DNA of 64,000 nt from Sarcina sp. DSM 11001 (GCF_900101015.1 NZ_FNFZ01000001.1:75412-139411), one strand, 5' to 3'; positions 41,144 to 51,354 are shown, counted from the stretch's first letter. Made by a program: numbers and translations. The notes: generated by a model not told the origin, from the sequence alone.

Positions 41144-44100
41144 TTGAAAAAGAATGTAATGAATCATAGAAGGAATCACCGGCGGCGGGGGTTATCCCGT
41201 GTTCTTCCGGCAGTTCTGGCTGTCATACTTATCCTGCTGTCAGCCGGCAGCAGCATACCGGCGGGTCAGACAGCAGTTTTCGCAAAGAGCCGGGGACGCG
41301 CAGGTTTCACGGAGATCCACAGAAACCTGACAGCTTCTTCCGGGACGGATCACACACAGGTTCCAAAGACAGAGGCTGCGGCCGCAGAAGGGTCATCTCC
41401 GTCAGACAGGGAGAAGACAGGTAATCTGCCTTCATCCGGAAACGGGAAAGACAGAGAGGACACAGACAACAGAGAAAAGACGGAAACCGCTGCAGGAAAA
41501 GAAGACGGCACACCATCTTCCTCTTCTTCTGAGCAGGGCGGGGAGAATACCGGCGAAGCGGATACAGGAGAGGAAAAAACCGGTGGAGACCATCCGGGCG
41601 GGGGTGAAAGTGATGGAAAGGAACCGGCGGACACGGATAACAGTTCAGAGGATGGGAAAGACCAGGTAACCGGAGATAAGGAGACCGGGAACCAGGAAGC
41701 CGGAGAAAAGGAAGCCGGGGGAAATGGATCCGGAGACCAGGAGACCGGAGAAAAGGAAGCCGGGGGAAATGGATCTGGAGATCAGGAGACTGGAGAAACT
41801 GGATCCGGAGGACAGGGAAGCGGAGAAAATGCTTCCGGAGAACAGGAAGCCGGAAAAGATGAATCCGCAGGCCAGGAAGCCGGAAAAGATGAATCCGGGG
41901 ACCAGAAAGCCGGAAAAGATGAATCCGGGGACCAGGAAGCCGGGAAAGATGAATCCGGGGACCAGGTAACCGGAAAAGATGGAAGCGGAGAAAAGGAATC
42001 CCGTGAAAACGGATCCGGCAAGGAGGCTTCCGGCGGGAAATCCGGAGACGGAGAGGACCGGGAGGACAAAGAAGGGGAGAGCGGACAGGACAAGACGGCT
42101 GGATCCGGGGAAGACGGAAAAAAAGACCCTTCCGGGGATCCGGGTTCAGGGGAAGCAGGCAGTAAGCAGGATGAAGGGACTGACCGGGCTGTAACCGGAG
42201 ATAAAGGAAACTCTGGAGACCAGGACAAGACAGGGAAGGAAGCTGTACCGGAGAATAGCGGGCAGGCCGGAGCGGACCCGGCAGCCGGAAAGAATGCCCA
42301 GACTCCTGCTCCGGAGGGCAATGCGGGAGCCGCGGAGGGAAGTACCCTGCAGTCTCCCGCCGCTGTTGAAGCAGCAGAAGAATGGATGACTGCCTCTGAG
42401 TTCAGACGGGCATACAGCAGTGTCTCCCTCGGTGCGGGGGCATTGGGGGCCTCTACTCTCTCAGGCGCGAAGATCGTAAGTAAAGAAAGCGAGATCGATT
42501 ATGAAGATCTGGGGATCGGAGCAGAGGGAAATGGCCATATCAACCACACCACCCCGATCAATGTCCGCGATCAGCAGGGGAATGACTATACGGGTATCTG
42601 CGTTGTCCCGGACGACCGGGGCTGGCCGAAGGGAACAGTCCTGCCCGATGTCAGGAGAGTCACCGATGCCGTGATGATCAAGCTCTATTATTACACAATG
42701 TTAGACAGCTACGGCGAAGACCTGGCCAGGTCCAAGGGCTTTGGCAATACGAGGAAAACGGCGGTCGCTGCCTGCCACGAAGCCATGTCCATGCGGTATG
42801 CGGAGCTGGCCGGGATCGAGTATGACAGGCCGAATCTGAGCAGCGGATTCCGCTCTCTCGTGTCCGCATACCGGTCCGGAGTATCTTCAAAACCAGTACC
42901 GGACCAGGACAGGGTCTTTGTCTATATCAGCGGCAGGACCCAGAGCAGCGGGCACTGGATGCAGGCCTATGTCTTTGGAAGGATGGAAGAGGAGGAAGAG
43001 GAAAAGCCTTCCAGCATCACCCTGATCAAGACGACCTCGGACCCTGATATGCGCAATTCCTACAGCGAGTATTACTGTCTCCATGAGACAGCGTCAGGAG
43101 GGACAGTGGACTTCCGCATGTACGAAGACAAGGCATGTACGAAACGCGTTCATGTGTATACAGGCCCGACGATGACGGTGGAGATCGATCCGATCCAGGT
43201 CGGGCACAACGGAAAGAGCGGCCTCTGGAACCAGAGCATTTTTTACTGTGCTCCCGGAACATATTATCTTAAAGAGGTGAGCACCCCGAAAGGGTATCAG
43301 ACCAGAACGGAGCCCTTTGGCCCGTTTACACTGGCAGAAGGCAGAGGAATAACCATCAAGGCTGAGAATACACCCCGGTATGCGCAGGCAGGGATCCTTA
43401 AAAAGGACGCAAAGAGCGGAAAAGTCCTTGCGGGAGCGAAATTCGGCTTTTATTCCGATCTGGAGGATGCCCGCAATGAGGCTGATCCCGAGGGTGTCTT
43501 TACTACAGGAAGCGACGGCAGATCGAACCTGATCGATGTTCTGGCGGGAAAGACGTATTATGTCCGAGAGCTGAGCGCACCGGAGGGATACAAGCCCATC
43601 AGCGGGGTCAAGGCACTGACAGTGGCAGGCAGCGTCACACAGACAGTATGGACAGAAATAACCAATACTGCGGATGAGCCGGAAACGGGCAAGGTGCAGG
43701 TGCGTAAGAAACCGGCAGACTCCGGAGCAACCGGAAGTCCCTACAGTCTGGCGGGAGCAGAGTATACCCTCTATGACAAGGACGGAAAAAACGCAGGAAC
43801 GCTCAAGACCGGTGAGAACGGCATCTCCAACGTGCTGACAGTCCCCTGCGGGAACTACACTCTGAAAGAGACTTTTCCGTCTCCGGGCTTTGACCTGGAC
43901 ACGAAAACCTATAACGTCACGGTCAGGGCGGACGAGATCAATCTGTTGGAATCTTCCGAACCTCCGAAAAAGGGAACTGTTCAGGTGAATAAGAAATCTT
44001 CGGACCCCAAAGCCACTGAAAGCCCCTACAGCCTGGCAGGAGCAGTGTACACGCTCTATGACAAGGACGGAAAGAGCGCGGGAACACTCAAAACTGGTGA

Positions 44101-47100
44101 GGACGGCACCTCCAATGTGCTGACAGTCCTCTGCGGAAGCTATACACTGGCAGAGACAAGTCCGTCACCCGGCTTCCAGGTGGAAGCTAAAGTCCATAAT
44201 GTCACGGTCAAAGCGGATAAACTCACCGTGGTGGAATCATCCGAAACTCCGGAAAAAGGGACCGTTCAGGTAAAAAAGAGCACGGAGGATCCCGGGGCTG
44301 TGGGCGACCTTTACAGCCTGGCCGGTGCGGAATATACGCTCTATGACAAGAACGGAGAGAGCGTCGGAACACTCAGGACCGGAAAAGACGGCACTTCCAA
44401 CGTGCTGACAGTTCTCTGCGGGAGTTATACGCTGAAAGAGACCTCTGCGCCCACCGGATTTGAGCTGGATACGAAAACCCATAATGTCACAGTCAGGCCA
44501 GTCCTGAACTCCGTAGTGGAGTCTTCGGAGAGGCCTAAAAAGGGGAAGATCACTGTCCGCAAAGTGTCCTCGGAGGAAAAGGAGAAAAAAGAAACCGACA
44601 CTATGCCGGTGGCAGGAGCTGTTTACAGCCTGTATACCACAGAGGAAGATGCCCGGGAAGGAACAGGAGAGACCGGGACATTTGTGATCCGGGAGGACGG
44701 CTCCTCCGATACTCTGGAAGTGCTGGCAGGCAGGACTTATTATATCAGGGAGACGAAAACTCCGGAAGGATACCTGCCTGATGAGAAGATCTACAGGGCG
44801 GAGGTCACTTCCTTTACGGAAACAGTGACAATCGAGAGCGAAGACCGCCTGATCTTCGGCGGAGTCAAAGTATCCAAGCTGGACCGGGAGACCGGAAAAG
44901 GCGCACCGCTCGGAGGAGGATCTCTGTCAGGCGCGGTTTTCAAGATCTGGAATGACGGGGACAGGTCTGTCTATGCGGACGGGAAAAAGATTCTACCGGA
45001 CGGACTTGCCATGACTCTGACTACAGATGAGACCGGGACTGTACAGACCGGGGCGCGGGCTCTCTCCTATGGGAATTACAGGATCGAAGAGGCTTCTGCC
45101 CCGGAAGGATATATGCTGTCAGAGGGAGAAGCCCTGCGATTCGCGATCAGGGAAGATAACACACTTGTAGACCTGACGGGGAGCGAAGACACTTCCATTA
45201 AAGACCAGGTCATCAGAGGAGATTTCTCCCTCAGGAAGATCAACGGATACACACAGAAACGCATGGCAGGCGTCACCTTTGAAGTGACGGCGTTCGATCG
45301 TGAGGGGAATCAGCTGGAAAGCCATCGGTTTACGACTGATGCAAACGGAAACTATGAGAGCACGGCAGAATGGTTCAATGCACAGAAAAAGGAGGAAGAG
45401 ACAGGCCGTCTGTGGTTTGGTATCGATACGGAACCTGATGATTCCATGGGAGCACTCCCCTACGGGGATTATCTGATCACGGAGATCGAAGGGGAAAACA
45501 ACCGTGGAATGAAAATGTTTTCTGACCATTTTTCCATCTATGGACAGAAACAGACAGTCCTGCTGGGAAATATTGAAAATACGATGAAACCGGTCCTGGA
45601 GACAGAGCTGACTGATGAAGACGGGGATCATTTCGCGGACAGCAGCGGGATCGTGACCCTGACAGATACGGTCACTTATGGAGGCATGGAGGAGTATATC
45701 GGAAAAGAAGTGGTCTTCCACGGTGTGATTCATGTCCGGGAGACAGGCGAACCCCTCCTGATCGACGGCAAAAAGGTAGAGGACGTCCGGACGAAAAAAA
45801 TCATGTCCCCTTCCGCGACTGTCACCCTCCGGTTTACCTTCGATGCTTCAAAAACAGAGGGCATGACTCTGGTCTGCTATGAATATGCCTCTGAAAAAAG
45901 CCATCAGGAAGCCGCCGGGCAGGAGGATCCTTCATCCGGTTCGACTGCTCAGACAGCTTCTCCTGAGCCCCCGGCTCCCTGGCATGACAGCACAAACGGG
46001 GGCGAGGATATCGCTTCCCACGCGGATCCTGAGGATGAAGCCCAGACCGTCCGGCTGTGCAGCATCGAGACAGAAGCCGAAGATGCCCTGACCGGAATGC
46101 ATGTCGGAAATGCCCGTGAGGGGGCAGTCACCGTGGATCATGTCACCTGCAGGGGACTGATCCCGGGGAGGACCTATACAGTGACCGGGCACCTGGTCAA
46201 TAAAGCAAATGGTCTGCCTCTGAAGGATAAAGAAGGGAAAAGGGTCACTGCTCAGGCACAGTTTCAGGCTGAGGAGGCGGAACAGACGGTCGATCTGACC
46301 TTTACCTACGATGCCTCCCTCCTGGAAAACACGATAGTTGTGGCCTTTGAACAGCTTTATCTCAAGGGAGAGGACAGCCCGGAGGACCCTGATCTTCCCA
46401 AGGATCCGGAAAGACCCATCGCCGTTCATGAAGATCCGGAGGATGAAGACCAGAGCATCCATTATCCTGAGATCCGGACTTCTGCAGCCGCTGCAGACGG
46501 TGACAGCAAATATATTGAAGCAAAGGGCAGGATCACGGTGCGCGACCGTGTGCTCTGGGAAAATCTGATCACGGGACAGGAGTATCGTCTGAAAGGGAGC
46601 CTGATGAGGAAGGATACCGGAGAGTCTTTCCTGACAGCAGGAAAGGCTGTCGCTTCGGAAGCTGTCTTTACCGCAGAGGAGTCTGCAGGGGAAACTATTA
46701 TCGATTTTAGCTTTGACAGTGCGGAAATTGAACAGGAGCTGGAGAAAGAAGGCCGGGATAAAACTGCCGACAGCAGCCTGCAGAGCCTTGCCCTCGTCGC
46801 TTTTGAAGAATTATATGTGGTTAAAGAAGAGGGAGAGGAGCTCATCGCATCTCACAGGGATCCCGAAGACCCGGCACAGACGGTGATCCTGAGAGAACCT
46901 GACAAGCCGGAAGAACCGGAAGAGCCGGGCGAACCAGAGGAACCTGAAAAACCAGAGGAACCTGAAAAGCCTGAGAAACCCGAGAAGCCCGAGAAACCTG
47001 AAAAGCCGGATAAGCCGGAGAAACCCGAAAAACCCGAAAAACCTGAGAAGCCTGAGAAGCCTGAAAAACCCGAAAAGCCTGAGAAGCCCGAAAAACCCGA

Positions 47101-47311
47101 GAAGCCGGAAAGTACGAAAAATACTGGATCCGGCAGGAAATCGGTGACGCCGGCCTCTCCTTCAACGGTCAGATCCTCCTATGGGGCAAAGACAGGAGAT
47201 GAAACCAATATTCTGTTCTTCCTTGTACCTGTCCTGATCTCTGCGGCCGCTGTTGCCGGACTCTTATTCTACAGGAAAAAGACCAGGAAGTCAGGGCGGC
47301 GCAAAGGATGA
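41144..47311 (+). CDS. giant surface adhesin with thioester, SpaA-like and VaFE domains
   Basis: About 2055 residues. TTG 41144 is chosen because AAAGGAGG lies 5 nt upstream; the ATG at 41105 has none. Order: Arg-rich signal peptide; a 370-residue Gly/Glu/Ser/Asp-rich stalk of decapeptide repeats; a thioester-type domain with Cys486 (TGICVVPDD) and Gln607 (HWMQAYVFG), able in this family to form a reactive Cys-Gln bond; then many SpaA/Cna-B-like modules, including three 95-residue near-copies. Three VaFE-type modules follow, two ending in VVAFEQLY or LVAFEELY. Then come a Pro-Glu-Lys wall-spanning tract, a sorting signal with AKTGDE in place of LPxTG, a membrane helix and a basic tail. It should be attached to the wall by a sortase, which is not in this window, and bind host or neighbour-cell surfaces. 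Confidence 0.9.
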   Translation: MKKNVMNHRRNHRRRGLSRVLPAVLAVILILLSAGSSIPAGQTAVFAKSRGRAGFTEIHRNLTASSGTDHTQVPKTEAAAAEGSSPSDREKTGNLPSSGNGKDREDTDNREKTETAAGKEDGTPSSSSSEQGGENTGEADTGEEKTGGDHPGGGESDGKEPADTDNSSEDGKDQVTGDKETGNQEAGEKEAGGNGSGDQETGEKEAGGNGSGDQETGETGSGGQGSGENASGEQEAGKDESAGQEAGKDESGDQKAGKDESGDQEAGKDESGDQVTGKDGSGEKESRENGSGKEASGGKSGDGEDREDKEGESGQDKTAGSGEDGKKDPSGDPGSGEAGSKQDEGTDRAVTGDKGNSGDQDKTGKEAVPENSGQAGADPAAGKNAQTPAPEGNAGAAEGSTLQSPAAVEAAEEWMTASEFRRAYSSVSLGAGALGASTLSGAKIVSKESEIDYEDLGIGAEGNGHINHTTPINVRDQQGNDYTGICVVPDDRGWPKGTVLPDVRRVTDAVMIKLYYYTMLDSYGEDLARSKGFGNTRKTAVAACHEAMSMRYAELAGIEYDRPNLSSGFRSLVSAYRSGVSSKPVPDQDRVFVYISGRTQSSGHWMQAYVFGRMEEEEEEKPSSITLIKTTSDPDMRNSYSEYYCLHETASGGTVDFRMYEDKACTKRVHVYTGPTMTVEIDPIQVGHNGKSGLWNQSIFYCAPGTYYLKEVSTPKGYQTRTEPFGPFTLAEGRGITIKAENTPRYAQAGILKKDAKSGKVLAGAKFGFYSDLEDARNEADPEGVFTTGSDGRSNLIDVLAGKTYYVRELSAPEGYKPISGVKALTVAGSVTQTVWTEITNTADEPETGKVQVRKKPADSGATGSPYSLAGAEYTLYDKDGKNAGTLKTGENGISNVLTVPCGNYTLKETFPSPGFDLDTKTYNVTVRADEINLLESSEPPKKGTVQVNKKSSDPKATESPYSLAGAVYTLYDKDGKSAGTLKTGEDGTSNVLTVLCGSYTLAETSPSPGFQVEAKVHNVTVKADKLTVVESSETPEKGTVQVKKSTEDPGAVGDLYSLAGAEYTLYDKNGESVGTLRTGKDGTSNVLTVLCGSYTLKETSAPTGFELDTKTHNVTVRPVLNSVVESSERPKKGKITVRKVSSEEKEKKETDTMPVAGAVYSLYTTEEDAREGTGETGTFVIREDGSSDTLEVLAGRTYYIRETKTPEGYLPDEKIYRAEVTSFTETVTIESEDRLIFGGVKVSKLDRETGKGAPLGGGSLSGAVFKIWNDGDRSVYADGKKILPDGLAMTLTTDETGTVQTGARALSYGNYRIEEASAPEGYMLSEGEALRFAIREDNTLVDLTGSEDTSIKDQVIRGDFSLRKINGYTQKRMAGVTFEVTAFDREGNQLESHRFTTDANGNYESTAEWFNAQKKEEETGRLWFGIDTEPDDSMGALPYGDYLITEIEGENNRGMKMFSDHFSIYGQKQTVLLGNIENTMKPVLETELTDEDGDHFADSSGIVTLTDTVTYGGMEEYIGKEVVFHGVIHVRETGEPLLIDGKKVEDVRTKKIMSPSATVTLRFTFDASKTEGMTLVCYEYASEKSHQEAAGQEDPSSGSTAQTASPEPPAPWHDSTNGGEDIASHADPEDEAQTVRLCSIETEAEDALTGMHVGNAREGAVTVDHVTCRGLIPGRTYTVTGHLVNKANGLPLKDKEGKRVTAQAQFQAEEAEQTVDLTFTYDASLLENTIVVAFEQLYLKGEDSPEDPDLPKDPERPIAVHEDPEDEDQSIHYPEIRTSAAAADGDSKYIEAKGRITVRDRVLWENLITGQEYRLKGSLMRKDTGESFLTAGKAVASEAVFTAEESAGETIIDFSFDSAEIEQELEKEGRDKTADSSLQSLALVAFEELYVVKEEGEELIASHRDPEDPAQTVILREPDKPEEPEEPGEPEEPEKPEEPEKPEKPEKPEKPEKPDKPEKPEKPEKPEKPEKPEKPEKPEKPEKPEKPESTKNTGSGRKSVTPASPSTVRSSYGAKTGDETNILFFLVPVLISAAAVAGLLFYRKKTRKSGRRKG
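41660..41995 (+). repeat. 30-nt repeats encoding the adhesin stalk
   Basis: Repeated units such as CCGGAAAAGATGAATCCGGG encode 10-residue GDQEAGKDES-like blocks. Copies between about 41865 and 41970 are almost identical; outer ones are degenerate. Confidence 0.85.
43688..44542 (+). repeat. 285-nt module repeat x3 in the adhesin
   Basis: Corresponding VQV codons lie at 43694, 43979 and 44264, exactly 285 nt apart. Each 95-residue SpaA-like unit contains YSLAGAxYTLYDK and TSNVLTVLCGxYTL-type blocks, with the isopeptide lysine expected in the VQVxKK strand. Confidence 0.88.
46905..47112 (+). repeat. 9-nt Pro-Glu-Lys codon repeats
   Basis: CCTGAGAAG/CCCGAAAAA-type units encode about 20 PEK or PEE triplets. 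It is a typical wall-spanning tract and a likely site for length variation. Confidence 0.9.
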
Positions 47312-47473
47312 CAGATGACACAGTGTTAAGAAATATCGCAGCCTGCCAGCATTTTGTGACCTTGATTGGTCTGCTGCCCGACAATAAGCGGATATAAGCG
47401 GGTATATGTAGAAATTATATGTAGAAATTAAGAAGAAATACGGAATAAAACATCCCGATTTCATGATTTGCTT

Positions 47474-47502
47474 TTCACGAAAAGTGTCTTAAGTGGTATA
47501 CT
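47474..47502 (+). promoter_or_regulatory. extended -10 promoter of the lipoprotein gene
   Basis: TTCACG (47474-47479), 17 bp, then TGGTATACT with TATACT at 47497-47502. The start of transcription should fall near 47509. Confidence 0.75.
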
Positions 47503-47515
47503 GAATGTGTACTGG

Positions 47516-47545
47516 CCGCCGTCATGGTTTAAGCCATGACGGCGG
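47516..47545 (+). promoter_or_regulatory. 12-bp hairpin at the 5' end of the lipoprotein mRNA
   Basis: CCGCCGTCATGG (47516-47527), loop TTTAAG, CCATGACGGCGG (47534-47545), perfect. It begins a few bases after the predicted transcription start and lacks a T-tract, so it probably protects or regulates the mRNA. Confidence 0.6.
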
Positions 47546-47590
47546 TATATCTTCATTATCATTATAATACCAGGGACTAGAGGTCTTTTT

Positions 47591-48541
47591 ATGCACGGAC
47601 ACTATCATTGTTCTGAACATCCTCATCAAAAGCATAAAAGAAAAAACAGAGTGATCACCCGGACAGCAGTTTTGCTGATCGGAATCCTGCTGTCTCTGCA
47701 GGGTTGTGGGAAACCTCAGGCCGGTACAGTATACGGGCCCTCAGATCAGGAGGAAAACCTGTACATTGATGTGACAGCCCAGGAGGCTGCAGCCGAGGAG
47801 CAGGAAAACAGGGAGCTTCCGGAAGCGATGATCAGGGACAGCGGGTATACCATTACCAAAATAGACGAATCAGATGTGTATCCGCCCAAAAAAACAGATG
47901 AAGAGGGAAAGCCGCTGGAGGCCTGGCTGGTGGATTATGCAGTCAGGATAAGCAACAGCGGGAATGACCGGGCCATGATCCGGCCGACAGTGACAGCCGT
48001 GGCTGCAGATGCCGAGGGCAATGAGATTTACTCCAGCAAAAAGACCATCCGCACCTATGTGCTGCCTGGAGATGAGATCGCCTTTGCGTCGGATATGATC
48101 GTCCGCGGAGAGAGGCCTGAGAGTGTCTGGTTTACTGCCAGGTCCGAGGATCCTCAGGTTTTTTATCCCACGGATAAGGAACTGGACATGCCTTCCTCGG
48201 ACAGCTACAGTGCGGGAACGGTGTCCATCCGCGTTTCTCCTGACTATGAGCAGAAAGCCCCCTCCGCTGGAAGAAAGAATTCGGAAGGCCTGGCAAAGGG
48301 ATACTTTCGTTTTGGCGAGCTGCCAGAGCTTTCCGGAGACATCTCCTGTTCGAGGGATACGGACCAGGAGGCTTTTGTAACAGTCCTGTTCAGGCACGGA
48401 GATGTGATCCTGGGAGGAGAGACCGGACGGGTCATGATCCCGGCGGGAAAGACAGCCCGGTATGTCCTGACAGCGGCGGGACCGATCCCGGAGAACACGG
48501 ACAGCTATGAGGTCTGCGCCTGCTCCATTGCCCAGTACTGA
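47591..48541 (+). CDS. lipoprotein with FxLYD-like region
   Basis: The 316-residue protein has an unusual His-rich, basic N-terminus (six His in the first 14 residues) before a lipoprotein signal ending LSLQGCG, with the lipidated Cys near residue 39. The outer part has a beta-rich region at about 85-190 (DYAVRISNSGNDRAMIRP and later VLPGDEIAFASD) that resembles FxLYD/DUF-type immunoglobulin-like domains; this is a fold-level impression only. AGAGGT lies 7 nt before the ATG. It has its own promoter and 5' hairpin. The stop codon is the first base pair block of dispersed repeat B. Confidence 0.7.
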   Translation: MHGHYHCSEHPHQKHKRKNRVITRTAVLLIGILLSLQGCGKPQAGTVYGPSDQEENLYIDVTAQEAAAEEQENRELPEAMIRDSGYTITKIDESDVYPPKKTDEEGKPLEAWLVDYAVRISNSGNDRAMIRPTVTAVAADAEGNEIYSSKKTIRTYVLPGDEIAFASDMIVRGERPESVWFTARSEDPQVFYPTDKELDMPSSDSYSAGTVSIRVSPDYEQKAPSAGRKNSEGLAKGYFRFGELPELSGDISCSRDTDQEAFVTVLFRHGDVILGGETGRVMIPAGKTARYVLTAAGPIPENTDSYEVCACSIAQY

Positions 48542-48606
48542 GTTATTCTTCATCACGCAGTACCTGTGACATCAGCCGTGGCATACACGCGCAGAAAGGA
48601 AACCCG
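48541..48606 (-). repeat. dispersed repeat family B, copy 2
   Basis: The reverse complement of this block aligns without gaps to 26506-26571 with 54 of 66 identities. It starts at the last base of the upstream lipoprotein stop codon, so it may act in that gene's 3' end. Confidence 0.8.
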
Positions 48607-48691
48607 CTTCATCGCGCAGGACCGGCTGGAGAATCCTGTATTCCGCTGTCTGTTTTTTACAGGGAGGGCGGCGGGGATCTCATCCCGGGCA

Positions 48692-48778
48692 ATGAAGGAA
48701 TAGCAGCAATGAAGGTATAGCAGCAGTGAAGGAATAGCAGCAGTGAAGGTATAATAGCAGATGAAGGCATAATAAAGG
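48692..48778. repeat. 17-18 nt tandem repeat, five copies
   Basis: ATGAAGGAATAGCAGCA-type units start at 48692, 48709, 48726, 48743 and 48761. Each contains an in-frame stop, so it is not coding. The array lies about 90 bp before the clostripain gene. Confidence 0.8.
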
Positions 48779-48870
48779 TAGTATTAGGCCTTAATAAGGC
48801 AGTACTTATAGATGTATTATAATGTATGGCGGTTTCTGCCATAGGACACTCATTGCGAAAGGGGGAAGAC

Positions 48871-51354
48871 ATGGATCGGGAACGACCTCGCGCTAGAGAA
48901 AAGAACGTGACAGGCAAGGGTACCGGACTGGGCCGGGAAGGGAGCGGGCTGGGAACCGGTCCTGTAGGCTCCGGAGACGGATACAGCGGACGCGGAAGCA
49001 ATAACGGCAGGGGAGGCGGCGGGATCACCCGCGGTGCCGGATTGAGCCTTCCGGTGATCATTATTATCGTCCTTGTCTATTTCCTGGGAGGCGGAAACCT
49101 GTTGGGAGGAGGCGGCGGTGAAAGCAGCGTCAGTTACGATTACGGCAGCTCCAACCAGAGTTCTGGAGGCAGTTTCGGCGGCAGCTATGGCGGCCTGACG
49201 GGAGGCACTCAGACCAGTACCTCTTCCAGCTCCCAGGGCAGCTGGTCAACAGGAGGCGCCACGGGGAATCTGGATACGGCAGTCGCTTCAGGCTCCCGGG
49301 AGAAACGCACCAGAATACTCGGCGGCGGAAAAGATGTCGTCACCATCATGATCTATCTGTGCGGGACGGATCTCGAATCCCGCAGCAGGATGGCAACTTC
49401 TGACCTGCAGGAAATGGCGTCGGCGGATATCGGGGATAATGTCAATGTGATCGTCTACACGGGCGGCTGCTCACGCTGGAACAATGACATTATCAGCAGC
49501 AGGACCAACCAGATCTATCAGGTCAAAAAGGGAGGACTTCTTCCTTTGGAGGACAATGTCGGAGCACACTGCATGACGGATCCCTCCACTCTCTCCTCTT
49601 TTATCCAGTATTGTTCTAAGAAATTCCCGGCGAACAGAAACGAACTGATCCTGTGGGATCACGGCTGCGGCTCTGTCAGCGGCTACGGCTATGATGAGAA
49701 ATTCAGATCCAGTGGTTCCATGAGCCTGGCCGGGATCAACAAGGCCCTCAGGGAGGGCGGCGTCACCTTTGATTTCATCGGATTTGACGCCTGCCTGATG
49801 GCAACAGCGGAGACCGGACTGATGCTCAATCAGTATGCCGATTACATGGTTGCTTCCGAAGAGACAGAGCCTGGTATCGGCTGGTACTATACCAACTGGC
49901 TGAGCAGTCTGAGCAAAAATACTTCTATGCCGACCCCGGAGATCGGCAAGCGTATCATCGATGATTTTGTCGATACCTGCGCGAGGCGCACTCCGGGCCA
50001 GGGGACTACGCTCTCGATCACGGATCTCGCTGAACTTGCCGGAACTGTTCCCTCCAAACTCAATGCTTTTTCCCAGTCGATTTCAAAATCGATCCAGGAA
50101 AAGGATTACAGGACTATCTCAAGAGCCCGCAGCGGAACGCGCGAGTTCGCCGCTTCCAACAGGATCGACCAGATCGATCTGGCTCATTTTGCCTATAATA
50201 TGGGCAATAAAGAAGGAAAGGAACTGGCGGAGACGATCCGCAGCGCCGTCAAATACAACCGCACATCCTCAGGAATGACCAATTCCTACGGATTGTCGAT
50301 CTACTTCCCCTACCAGAGCACAAGGTACGTGGACAAGGCGACCCAGACCTACGACGCGATCGGCATGGATAAAGATTACGCCCAGGCTATCCGTGAATTT
50401 GCAAGTATGGAGGTCAGCGGCCAGGCGGCGGCAGGCGGCAGCACCACCGGTTCCCCGATTCCTTCACTCTTCGGGACTCTTCTTGGCGGCTCTCCTTATG
50501 GAGGCGGAAGCGCAGCAGGTTCCGGTTCGGGAGGCTCCTCTTATGGCGGCAGCTCTCCCTATGGCTCCGGGATGAATGAAGAGCTGATCGGTCAGCTCCT
50601 GGGGTCTTTCCTGGGAGGCGACTACAGCTCCATCAGCGGACTGTCTTCCTCAAATGCAGGATTCCTGCAGGGACGTATGGTTTCAGATGAGGAGACTGTC
50701 CAGTACATCAATGACAATCACCTCGATACCTCTGCTCTCTATTGGACAGAAAATGAGGAGGGAAAGGCAGTCATGACCCTGTCCGAGCAGCAGTGGGACC
50801 TCATCCACTCTCTCGACCTCAACCTGTTTTATGACGACGGTGAAGGGTTTATTGATCTCGGACTTGATAATATCTACAGTTTTGACAAAGAAGGAAACCT
50901 CGTGGCAGATGAAGGAAAGACCTGGCTTGGCATTAACAACCACATTGTCCCCTATTATCATCTTGACACTTCCGAGGACGGGGATAACTGGACCATTACA
51001 GGCCGTGTTCCTGCATTTCTCAATGATGAGCGAGTGAACCTGATCATTGTCTTTGACAATGACCATCCGAAGGGATTCGTAGCAGGGGCACAGACTGTGT
51101 ACGAGGATGAGAAGATCGAAGTGCTTGCCAAGAATCTCACAGAGATCGCGGACGGAGATGTCCTGACCTTCATCTGTGACTATTATTCCTACGACGGAAA
51201 ATACCAGGACAGCTACAGGATGCCGAAGCCGGTCACTGTGAACGGGGACCTCACAGTCAGTGACGTTCTTCTTCCTGAAGGGAAAGTGAGGCTTACCTAT
51301 CGCCTGACAGATATTTATAATCAGGCTTACTGGACAGAAGCGCTCAACCACTGA
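48871..51354 (+). CDS. membrane-anchored clostripain (C11) family cysteine protease
   Basis: The 827-residue protein has a Gly/Arg-rich cytoplasmic N-terminus, one membrane helix (about residues 52-70, LPVIIIIVLVYFL) and a Gly/Ser linker. The C11 peptidase domain (about 145-500) has the catalytic His in ILWDHGCG and the catalytic Cys in GFDACLMA. Clostripain-type enzymes cut after basic residues, often after self-cleavage. A Gly/Ser/Tyr-rich hinge (about 525-590) leads to a C-terminal beta-rich region of about 230 residues that I do not recognise. There is no cleavable signal peptide, so it should be a type II membrane protein with the protease outside. GGGGGAAG lies 3 nt before ATG 48871. 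A second possible protease gene follows. Confidence 0.88.
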   Translation: MDRERPRAREKNVTGKGTGLGREGSGLGTGPVGSGDGYSGRGSNNGRGGGGITRGAGLSLPVIIIIVLVYFLGGGNLLGGGGGESSVSYDYGSSNQSSGGSFGGSYGGLTGGTQTSTSSSSQGSWSTGGATGNLDTAVASGSREKRTRILGGGKDVVTIMIYLCGTDLESRSRMATSDLQEMASADIGDNVNVIVYTGGCSRWNNDIISSRTNQIYQVKKGGLLPLEDNVGAHCMTDPSTLSSFIQYCSKKFPANRNELILWDHGCGSVSGYGYDEKFRSSGSMSLAGINKALREGGVTFDFIGFDACLMATAETGLMLNQYADYMVASEETEPGIGWYYTNWLSSLSKNTSMPTPEIGKRIIDDFVDTCARRTPGQGTTLSITDLAELAGTVPSKLNAFSQSISKSIQEKDYRTISRARSGTREFAASNRIDQIDLAHFAYNMGNKEGKELAETIRSAVKYNRTSSGMTNSYGLSIYFPYQSTRYVDKATQTYDAIGMDKDYAQAIREFASMEVSGQAAAGGSTTGSPIPSLFGTLLGGSPYGGGSAAGSGSGGSSYGGSSPYGSGMNEELIGQLLGSFLGGDYSSISGLSSSNAGFLQGRMVSDEETVQYINDNHLDTSALYWTENEEGKAVMTLSEQQWDLIHSLDLNLFYDDGEGFIDLGLDNIYSFDKEGNLVADEGKTWLGINNHIVPYYHLDTSEDGDNWTITGRVPAFLNDERVNLIIVFDNDHPKGFVAGAQTVYEDEKIEVLAKNLTEIADGDVLTFICDYYSYDGKYQDSYRMPKPVTVNGDLTVSDVLLPEGKVRLTYRLTDIYNQAYWTEALNH

